A stretch of DNA of 64,000 bases. It comes from Trifolium pratense (taxonomy: Eukaryota > Streptophyta > Magnoliopsida > Fabales > Fabaceae). This document shows positions 54,732 through 64,000 of this stretch, one piece after another. The translations under genes were made by a program, and so were the position numbers. The stretch is taken from assembly GCF_020283565.1 (NCBI RefSeq), contig NC_060059.1, positions 41,160,338 to 41,224,337 on the forward strand, given 5' to 3'. The notes below the pieces were generated by a model, which worked only from the letters and a program-made list of their open reading frames with translations, did no database searches and had not been told where the DNA came from. Position 1 is the first letter of the stretch, and each line of letters starts with the position of its first letter.

Positions 54732-57700
54732 ATGATGCAAGGAAGCTTGAGAAATGCAAGTAAAGGTGGAAAATCTTCAAGCATAGATAGAAAGCTGGCA
54801 TTGCAACAAGATGTATGTTATGCATACTATTTTTGCTTCAAGATTTTCAGTTTCTTGTATTGGTCATAATTTGAAACTGAATTGAATTATATGAATTTTA
54901 GGTAGATAGGTTGAAGAAGAAGCTTAAGCATGAGGAGAATATTCATAGGGCATTGGAGAGAGCTTTTAATAGACCTTTAGGAGCTTTACCTCGTCTTCCT
55001 CCTTATCTACCTCCATATGTTAGTAAATGAATCTTTTTAATCATTTTAAGTACTTTTCTGAATAAGTACTTTTGTCTATTGCTAAGTTGGAAAGGAAGGG
55101 ACTGTGTGGAAGAAACTTAAGTGATGAGTTTTTGTAATGTTGAAAAATTGTAGATACTAACACTTCTGGCTGAAGTGGCCGTTTTGGAAGAGGAAATTGT
55201 TAGGCTTGAAGAGAAAGTTGTGTATATCAGGCAGGATTTGTATCAGGAAGCTGTCTACATATCATCTTCTAAGCCTAAATCGGAGCATTCGCCTCTTCCG
55301 AACAATTCAAACATATCAGTAACAACAATGGACAGTCCTAAATTGGATAAATTGAAGTCTCTTTCACAAACAGTTGATAATCCAGCTGCAACATCTACAA
55401 CTAGGCCTACCATACCACTCCAAGGTGAGTAAGAGCAATTCATTGGTTATGTTTTAACTTATTCAGCTTAATTAATTGCCGTTTTTTAGTCCATGAAGTG
55501 TCAGCTTAGTGGTAAGAGTCTAACTTTGTAACTTCAAGTGACGGTGTTCAAATCCCTCTGGGATAGTCGTAAAATGATCATTAATGTCACTTTAATTAAT
55601 AGTAATTTGTTTTAGATTTTAGCCTGAAAAGTTCCCTTTGTGCCAAAAAGGGTGTAGTCCTTCCCTCATGGATTTTACTTTTTGTTTGGTGTGCTAGAGA
55701 ATAGACAAGGAAAAGAGAATAAATCCTGTACTAATTCTTTCAAGAAAAGGCTGCAACCCTCCAAACAAATGAGTAAAACTCCAATAAAAAATCTTCATGT
55801 TGACAATAAGTCATTGCATAAAAGGGCGCATTCTCCGAGAAGGAAGGTAATTTTCATCTGTATTTTTAGTGTTTAGCAGGTGAAAAGAAATTCCATAAGT
55901 CATTGATTGTGAAATGTGGTATTCCCAACTGTGCAGAAAGAACCAAGGGTAAAAGCTCCCCAAATGGCAGAACTAAGACATCCTAGTCCACACCAAATGT
56001 TACCAGAAGCTGACTGTCCAAATGTGATTTCTGAAAATATTCTAAAGTGCTTATCAAGTATTCTCTTGAGAATAAGTGCTGTGAAGAATCCAGGTTCTGC
56101 ATGCGACATATCATCACCCTTATGGACTCAAAAGCCTCAAAACCATGTTGAAGGACCAGAGTTTTGGGATCCGTACGGTATCTGTCTAGAATTTGGAAAG
56201 AGGGATATTGGTCCCTACAAGCATTTATGTGCAATTGATGCTAAATCTTTCAATGCAAAACGAACCACAAGCACTTTGTTTTTACTGCACCGGTTGAAGT
56301 ATGTCATTATCTATTCAACATAGATGACGGTTTATTTTAGATTAGTTGCTTTTTCTTTGGATTAGAAATATCTAACAGTTACAGTATTTTGATTATGGGA
56401 AATTTGCAGACTTCTGTTTAGGAAGCTAGCTTCTGTCAACTTGGAGAACCTCAACCATCAAGAGAAGCTTGCATTTTGGATCAACACCTATAACTCGTGT
56501 ATGATGAATGTAAGTCTTTTATGCCCACTATTCTGGTTTTTTCACAACTTCTCTTATTATTTTTCTCTTTAATCAGTTATAGTTCATTTCGAGGGATGCA
56601 GTTAATTTTCTTCTCAAACCATAATAAATAACAGTATTTAAAGTTATACTTTGATTCAGGCATTCGTAGAGAATGGCATACCGGAGAGTCCTGACATGGC
56701 TGTGGCAATGATGCGGAAGGTATGGATTATAAGATAATTTTGTTTCATTTGGCTAGGATGGTATTGCTTTGTGCCTGTTTTTCTGATTGAGTAAATAATA
56801 CAACAAAGCATACATATGTTCAACGATTTACGCAGTTTTCTTGTTTCGCAGGCAAAAATAAATGTAGGCGGACACATACTAAGTGCAACAACCATAGAGC
56901 ATTTCATTTTAAGACTCCCTTATCACTACAAATTTGTAAGTCTTGTCCATTTCAACTCCCACCATTTCAATGGCTGAGAATAAATAGTTAACTGCTGATT
57001 GCAAAACAGACATTTTCCAAGGGAGCGAAAAATCATGAAATGGTAGCAAGAAGCAAATATGGACTTGAACTGTCCGAACCCCTAGTGACATTTGCTCTCT
57101 CCTGTGGAACTTGGTCCTCTCCTGCTGTAAGTTGACGAGTAATCGACACAAATCTATTTTCTTCCACAACTCTACATTAGTTTGTCTCATTGCATTGATA
57201 AACTCGAGTTTTTTGTTAATTGGGGAACGGAGGAATTGTTATTAGTTAAAGCTAGCGGAACTAATAGTCATTTTACAATAGTCTATGAGGAGATTTAAAC
57301 TCCGTTCTTTTGGGTTACAAGGTCAAACTCTTACACTGAGCTGAGACCTTATGAACGCATCAATAAACTCCAGTTGAAAGTTCTATCCCCTTTTTAATGA
57401 ATATGTATATTTAAGGCTTTATAACGACCTATGCCGTCAAATGCAGGTGAGAGTTTACACAGCATCCCAAGTGGAGAATGAACTAGAAGCTGCCAAAAGA
57501 GAGTACTTACAAGCAACAATTGGAATTTCAACATCCAAGTTTGCTATTCCAAAGCTTTTGGATTGGTATTTACAGAACTTTGCAAAAGACTTGGAATCAT
57601 TGATGGATTGGATTTGCCTTCAATTACCAAGTGAATTAGGGAAAGAAGCTATTAAATTGCTTGAGAAAAGGAAAACTGAGCCCCTGTCACAATTTGTACA

Positions 57701-57746
57701 AATCATGCCATATGAGTTCAGCTTTAGATACTTGCTTTGCACATAA
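54732..57746 (+). CDS. Leucine-zipper (MIP1-type) and DUF547 domain protein
   Basis: Ten exons join in frame: 54732-54812, 54902-55018, 55154-55424, 55698-55846, 55937-56298, 56410-56509, 56660-56719, 56852-56935, 57010-57126 and 57447-57746 (1641 nt, 546 aa). The N-terminal third is a coiled coil ([20 protein letters not shown], then [18 protein letters not shown], about residues 22-105) that fits the ternary complex factor MIP1 leucine-zipper domain. A Ser/Pro-rich linker follows. The DUF547 domain, about residues 320-465, shows [15 protein letters not shown] and [18 protein letters not shown]. The C-terminus [15 protein letters not shown] is typical. Plant DUF547 proteins are mostly uncharacterised; some bind MADS-type factors in vitro. 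Two ATGs stand in tandem at 54732/54735; an earlier one at 54653 gives only a 13-codon uORF. A longer N-terminus from an unseen exon is possible. Confidence 0.92.
55490..55600 (+). mobile_element. SINE-like tRNA-derived repeat in DUF547-gene intron 3
   Basis: Box A-like CAGCTTAGTGGTAAGAG and box B-like GTGTTCAAATCCCTC at tRNA-like spacing. Confidence 0.55.
57260..57365 (-). mobile_element. SINE-like tRNA-derived repeat in the last DUF547-gene intron
   Basis: Read on the minus strand: AGCTCAGTGTAAGAGTTTGAC, then GGAGTTTAAATCTCC as a worn box B. Confidence 0.5.
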
Positions 57747-58479
57747 TTTTTCTCTATAGTTTTTTAGTATATTGTTTTATTGGTGTTGGGGATGCAATTT
57801 TGTATATCATTCAAAAAATAATGTATATGGCTCATTGGGTAGATATTTCATAAGATTCCTTCTTCACTATAATGAATAAAGTAAGCATTGCAATTTGCAT
57901 GTTGTTAGATATTGTTGGAGATTTGTTGAAGGTAGTTTACAAGTTGGTTAGTTTAGTTATGATCACTTTATAAAGTGTATCTTAAACTCATTGTAATTGA
58001 TTTTTTTTTCTCTCATTCTATCAATTTTAAATAATCAATTTTCTCTTTTGTTGGGCTCTACCATACTTTTCACCGCATGTTCAATAGAATTTGAACTATA
58101 TAATTGTATGACATCTTTTACAAATCTAGTTATATATGTTCCACTCTTCAAACTTTGTTATATCACTTAAAAATAAAAGGGCTTACATGGTCCAATTTTA
58201 AACTACCATAGACTGAAAGATGTATTTTAATTGACTTATTTAAGCTAATTTACTTGGAAAAGTACTAGCGAGACTGTTTGAAAGAGCTTGTCACGTGTTC
58301 ATAAGCTATTTTCAGCTTATTTCTATAAGCTTTTCAAGATAGCTTAGAAAAACAAACTGTTTGACTTAAATTTTTTATAAGAATAACATTTACTTATTTA
58401 TCCAAACAAGGTATATGAAAAGGGCAAATATGATTCTTTTTGTGTGGAACAAATGGACCAGCATTTATAAATTAAGGGT

Positions 58480-58815
58480 GTTAATCAATGAGGTATTATA
58501 ATATGGTAAGAAATCGTAGATGACCTGAATATGTGTTTATAAAGTAGAATCAATCATCACCTTATAAAATCGGCTTATAAGGTGAAGATTGTCTCTATTT
58601 TATAAACACTTATTCAAATCATCTCGCAACCGATGTGAGACTTCTCAACACACTCCCTTGCGCCCAGTGCTATTGGGTTTGGGGCGCGGATATAAACAGT
58701 TGACAGCCCGATAGCGAAAACCTGATGGCCCAACGAATTGTGGAGAGACTCTGATACCATGCATCTTAAAATTGTGAGTTGGACCTAACTCAACCGATCA
58801 TGAGACTTCTTAACA
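58480..58815 (-). mobile_element. Degenerate TRIM on the minus strand
   Basis: Read on the minus strand: a short 5' LTR relic TGTTAAGAAGTCTCATGATCGG (from 58815), the primer site ATGGTATCAGAGTCTC near 58757-58742, an internal part with GGGCGCAAGGGAGTG, then a 3' LTR starting TGTTGAGAAGTCTCACATCGG at 58650. The left end is not sharply defined. Confidence 0.7.
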
Positions 58816-59942
58816 TAATAGTATGAGTTGTATAAATTAAATGACTTTTGTTACGATGTCTATCAATGAATAGAGATGCAGTAACATCATGTACTGAAGA
58901 TCATTGTTCAACATCCAAAGCAAGAGTGCTGATAATGAAATATAGTGTGTGTTATAGTTGGCACGCACGAGTGTTGTGGTCCATTCCATAGAAGGTACAT
59001 TTTGTTGTGGCAGCACAATAAGAGGCCACTTCAATAAATATACTTGTAAACAGTTAAGTGTTTTCTCATTTCCAGCTCCATTAATATGGTATTCACTGCG
59101 ATTTGGTGGCATGCAGTTACATGCAGAAAAAAAGCTGGTGTAATTTTTTACTTAGTTTTCTACTTGTATATTATTGTTGTGGTTACAAGTTACAACAACC
59201 AAGAAAATACTTGCTAGAATAGCAAGTTTTGATTCCTTACTATGATATTTTTCTTGGTATATACTCCAGCCTTATTTTACTTTAGCAAATTCTACCTACT
59301 AGCTAGTTTCAATGTATATACCAACCAATTCAGATCTTGATAGCTTAGAATTAACTCAACAATTTATTTTATGTTTCGTACTAGACCAAGGCCAATTTCA
59401 AAGATCCCTTGATTAAAAAGATTAAGTATGCTATTGTGTTCCTTTGACAGAGAGACATACCGCGTGATTTAATCACCGTCCTCTAATTACTATCAGACGG
59501 TGATCCAAATCATGAGAACCACGCAAGCGTCTGATTTTGAGTGTCATTCTCTATACATCTCACATATAAAAGGAATCTGGCCCTCGATGAAAAGTACATT
59601 CTAATTAAATATTTGGCTCTCGCAAAACCCTCACTATAACTTGACCACTGAAGTCCGGTACAACATCGTTATGGAGTCACAACGCCATCCTCCATTTGTA
59701 TTAAACATATGTACCATGTGATTACCGAGTATAGTATGGTTTAATTTTACTAAATTAATTAAATTTTCCTAAAATTCATGTTAGTAAGGTTATGGAAGAT
59801 AAATTCCAGATGTGTTAAAAATAGTATCCTCAACCATAGGGATGCAGATTGGATAAGGCCTAGCATAGGTTTCAAAGAGGTCTAGTTACTCATACTATTT
59901 AGGATTTTACCATGGACTCGGATTCCGTGAAGTCACCTTTTT

Positions 59943-60091
59943 GGTGCAGTCATGCATTCAAATCATCTACAGCCGTCTGATCAAGATCAGACAGTTATGA
60001 TTTAAAAACTTATTTATTGACTGCATTTGTTTAAGCCGTCCGATTACGATCGGACGGCTATACAACGACTGCATGGAAAAGTGACTGCACC
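59943..60091. mobile_element. Small foldback MITE
   Basis: Ends GGTGCAGTCA and TGACTGCACC are exact inverted repeats. Inside, AGCCGTCTGATCAAGATCAGAC and AGCCGTCCGATTACGATCGGAC are each self-complementary near TGATCAAGATCA/CGATTACGATCG. Target duplication unclear. Confidence 0.65.
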
Positions 60092-63000
60092 AGATCCAAT
60101 TCCTTTTACCATCAATATCCAAATCATAAACCAACTAGTACTACTATATACTATGGTGAACAGATTTGGCATCTACTAACTTTGTCTTATGCTAAAAAAA
60201 TAGAGAAAAATACAGTATTTATAATAGCCTTTTAATTATAAATAAGTGTGTACTGTGTACTGGGTTTGAGTTTATTAAATTTAGAGTGGTCCTGATTTTG
60301 TCATTTACAATACTGGGGAACCATATCTACCACTACCAACCATAAAATGATTAGCATGATCCTTAAAAGATTTATCTAATGAATCATTCGCTTTGCCTAT
60401 TTGTGCTGTGGACTTTTGGGATTGAAAAATTAATCATTGGTTCTAAATAAAATTATTGTTAGTACTATTATTACTAATTTGATAAATAAAATGTTTAGTT
60501 AAACTTGACAAAAAAAAAATGTTTAGTTAAAATAACAACCTATTGAGACTAGCTAACTCCGGGAGTGATTTTCTTAATTATTTGACATAATCCATTATAT
60601 ATGAATTATTATCGATATAAATTATGGTTAATTGTTATTGTTTTGGTCTAATAGCCTAGTAGCAAAAAAATTACTCTTAAAATTGATAAGCAGAATGTTC
60701 GGAGTTCATACCGTAACTCTTACCTATAAAATGTTCCAAGATAAACACTATCAAAATTGACATCTACTAATTGAACAATAAGAATCATATCAAATGGCTA
60801 ATGTTCATCCTTTTCTTACTTATTGTGGTAATTAAATATGTGGCAGGCACTAATCAGCATTAATAAATTATACTTTCAACATTTATGGCACAGCAAAATT
60901 GTTAAACAATATTTTGTCTTTGACTTGAACGATTCCACAAACGCTAGTAGTGATATTCCATTATCATGATGATCAAATATTTCATCGTTACTATGTAGTC
61001 TTCATATTGTTGGATTGTAATGTTGGATACCCACCCTCTTCGTCTTATATTGCATTAGGTAATGGTGAACATCTTTATGCACATATACTATATAGTTTGA
61101 AATTTGAGGGGATGATGTCCCGGTCTAAAATAGGAAAGACCTTAGGACTTAAAGAGGGATAATTACATTTACCTCTCACTAAAGACACTAGCAAGGCTTG
61201 AATTGTTTTATTATATATATATAGTGAAAATAGTTTTCTTTGAGCTATTTTTCTTGTTTAAAAATTTTGCTAGACAGTAAATCTAAATTTATATTCTTAT
61301 TGTATAGTGAAAATAGTTTCCTTTGAGCTATTTTTCTTGTTTAAAAATTTTGATAGACAATAAATCTCAAATGGATTGGATCAACTTTTGCTGAACATGA
61401 GTATATAGTTTATGTTTTGTACGGAAATTTGCTTTTCTGACCCCTCATGTTGCTCTCAAACCCCTCAAAAATCCAAAAATACCCCTAACTTTGATTCCAG
61501 TTTGATTTGGATCCTAGAATATTAGGTTTGGAAAAGCAAAAAAAAAATATATATATATATTTAAAACAAGAGTATCCTTGATGGACATAATTTATAAACC
61601 TCATTTTGGGTTGCTTATTTCTTATTTAATGGGTTCCGGTGTGTCAAATCACATTTATATAACCCACAATAATTTTACACCAATAGTGTATATTTAAACA
61701 ACTTATAAGTATTATAGCTTTATTAATTCTTTTGTTGGTCGATTACAAGTACCTTAAATATACACTCGTATAAGTATTGCCACGTAAATATGCTCCAAGG
61801 GAAACAAAAGTCATGGTACAATTGCATCGTGTTTGAAACTCAATGGTGAAACATTTGTTGGAGATGCTCTAATAAGATTATATATATTTAGAAGATGTGT
61901 TAAGCTTGTTGAGCTGCTTATTGAGCTTTTGCAATTGTGACAGTTTTAGAAGATTTTTGGCAAATAATTACGAATGGGTAATTTGATTTCACTGTCACTC
62001 AAACCTCTGATTGACCGTGATCGGGGAGCAACGAATGACATAATGGTTATCTTAATAGTGCTTTTAATTTTGAAACAAAAACATACGACGGCAGTGTTCT
62101 TAGCGAAAATGGTTATCCATTTAAAGGTTTGGTGGTGTTCCTGGCGAAGCATGCCATTATACCCTAAATTTTATTTTTTTTACGGTTACCACTCACCAGT
62201 TTGTACCTCTTGATTATCAGTTCATACATCTTGGCCATTAGTCCAATAATAAGCTATGGTTAAGTAAATAATTTTGTTAGGGAATCGGGTCCCTACTTAA
62301 TTTTATTTTCAAGTAAATAATTTTTAGTTGTTGTTTAGTACTACTTGAGAAGTTAGTAAACTCTATTTGCATGGGTTTCACACATATTGTCCTTCTTCTT
62401 TGGTTTCTTAATTAAGCAAGTGTTTGCTTTGCGCTCACTTCAAATAAATTATAACGAAGCAATTCTAGAAGCCTTCTTCTGAACAAGTCTTCTACATATA
62501 ACACGTTTGGTTTGAAATCTTTGTGGCAAAAATAATAAAGTCAAAGCAATACAACAATAACTTGATGATAAATAAAAATAATAAATAAATAAATAAATAA
62601 ATAATTGTGCTTGTGTTCAAAAATGCCCCTTCTCAACAGCAACACGTGTAGCTTTTTTTTTTTATATTCAATAATACATTAATATATATTGTCTTGTATT
62701 TTTTTTTATTTTTAAAAATCTTGTCTTGTATTTAATTAGTGTTTTATTTCATGTTCCAATTGCGATGTTTGACATTTATTATTATTATTATTTTAATGAT
62801 TTTGACATTTATTATTTGTTAGCGTACTTATTTTTGTGTGTATATCAGACTTTTCAAATATATATATTCACGAAATTAAATGTTTCCAAAATAAAATTAT
62901 TTGTTTAAAACAATCCATATCTCTACACTATTGTTGAGTTGAGACTTTCACAATGCATCCTCATCAATCATCATCCTAATTCCTTCTAGATTAATTATTT

Positions 63001-63545
63001 TGTTGAATTTGCATGCTCTTTCTAGATTCTAATTTCACCTAGTTATTGTCAAAATAAAAACAAAACACAACTTGTCTCCATAAAATAATAATCCATGATA
63101 TATATATTTATTAGCAGCTCCAAATTGACCAAAAGTAATACATAAATAAGACAAATTTGCCATGATAATACATACCTAAGTACACTACTTACATGCACAA
63201 TAAATCAAAATATCAACGTATACTTAAGTATCAAATAATCAAAAGAATCTTTAAGCTTTGCTAACTAAAATAGAAAATATCTTTAGCTAGCAACCAAAAT
63301 AAGCAAGAAGTGCACAAAGTCTAGCTTATAGTATATGATGGAAATAAGAAAGACTATAGTATGGTAACCTTTTTAAGTGGTTTGGGTATAAATATATCTG
63401 CTTATTAAGGGCTCAAAGACTTTTTAGCTCGTCTAGTTTTATAACTATTTTAGTTAATCAAATAAAATTTTCAAATCAATTCCATATATAATACTTATTA
63501 CTAGCATTTCTACCCACCTCCACCTACAAATCAATCCCAATATCG

Positions 63546-63695
63546 TTAGTTAGTTCAGTGGTGATTGACATTGAACTTGGTAGGGAGGACCACAGTTTGA
63601 TCCCTGCAACTGCAATTGGGAGGAGATTGAAATCACTTGATGCTAGAACTGACTTCCAAACCAGATTAAACTGGTGGTGAAAGCCAAAAAATCAA
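63546..63695 (+). mobile_element. tRNA-derived SINE
   Basis: Box A TTAGTTCAGTGGTGATTGAC and box B CAGTTTGATCCCTGC are followed by a non-tRNA body GGAGGAGATTGAAATCACTTG...CCAGATTAAACTGGTGG. The same body occurs at about 35570-35650. No tRNA acceptor or cloverleaf is intact, so it is not a tRNA gene. Confidence 0.7.
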
Positions 63696-64000
63696 TCCCA
63701 AGACACAAAGTTTAATTTGTGCTACCAATGCAACACAAATTCATTACACCCTCTTGAAAAATAGTTTATTTTTTTATTTTTTATTAACCTTCTAATTTTC
63801 AGGAGAAGAGGTTTGGTAAATCAAAATTCGACCACAAAATAAGTAAAATTTATTCCCACCAAAAAGAAAATCCGGGTTCTCCCGATTCATTTTAATTTTT
63901 AGGGTAGTTCATTAACCACTTAAAGTCTTGAACTTTTTAATTTTAAAAAAATTATTTCTCAATGACCACAAACATACACCAAACAATTTTATTTCTCAAA

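Larger units (their letters stand above)
57747..64000. other. Gene-poor right end
   Basis: Only the DUF547-gene 3' UTR (about the first 150 bases) and the repeats listed separately. ORFs are short, without domains, and AT-biased. A 58-bp sequence, TAGTGAAAATAGTTT on through GAGCTATTTTTCTTGTTTAA, is repeated at 61221 and 61305. (AAAT)n runs lie near 62580. Confidence 0.6.

Noticed and set aside
61946..62213. Opposed short ORFs of 68 and 79 residues
   Set aside because: No recognisable domain, no partner exons with matching phase, and no promoter-like context.
63546..63620. A tRNA gene
   Set aside because: Only box A- and box B-like motifs are present; there is no complete cloverleaf or acceptor stem. 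It is better explained as a SINE. The same applies to the tRNA-like motifs near 37930, 44720, 55500 and 57330.

Overview
This window is plant nuclear DNA. It is AT-rich, has intron-containing genes with GT-AG splice sites, and is crowded with Helitrons, MITEs, LINE remnants, tRNA-derived SINE-like repeats and TRIMs. The protein families, the repeat types and the legume-like CEP peptide gene suggest a legume, probably a Medicago-type genome. The species is an inference from style and cannot be proven from the sequence alone.

Five protein-coding genes are well supported. (1) A minus-strand multi-pass membrane protein gene enters from the left edge; five exons including a 5' leader exon lie at about 559-3060, and it resembles the N-terminal half of the plant calcineurin-like metallophosphoesterase membrane proteins. 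(2) A one-exon CEP (C-TERMINALLY ENCODED PEPTIDE) precursor lies at 12966-13295 (+). (3) A three-RRM RBP47-type RNA-binding protein lies at 26970-34657 (+), six exons, 425 aa; its last intron has a GC donor and holds a 3.4-kb Helitron. (4) A serine carboxypeptidase-like gene lies at 37564-42945 (-), eight exons, 492 aa, with an intact Ser-Asp-His triad. (5) A leucine-zipper/DUF547 protein lies at 54732-57746 (+), ten exons, 546 aa. For all four complete genes the exon phases add up to an uninterrupted frame.

The space between genes is mostly repeats. From 5.0 to 9.9 kb lies a composite repeat: 440-bp direct repeats flank a diverged foldback and a tandem repeat of 53 codons. From 14.8 to 25.0 kb lies a second, rearranged copy of the same material. 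That copy is split by a 4.9-kb Helitron (17363-22273), whose pre-insertion site can be read from two uninterrupted relatives in the same window. The Helitron carries a near-perfect 378-bp inverted repeat made from a fragment of a CLASSY/DRD1-like SNF2 gene, the family that directs siRNA production in RNA-directed DNA methylation. This is the most interesting object here: a young hairpin locus that could make siRNAs against a silencing-pathway gene.

Other mobile DNA with readable boundaries includes a 766-bp LINE fragment with a 19-bp target duplication inside the RBP47-intron Helitron, three Stowaway-type MITEs, a MULE-type element with a 9-bp target duplication, a 352-bp TRIM with a 5-bp duplication, and a 1.6-kb foldback with arms of about 510 bp around an array of eight small hairpins. 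The last 6 kb (57.8-64 kb) has no gene that I can support. I saw no rRNA, functional tRNA or CRISPR array.
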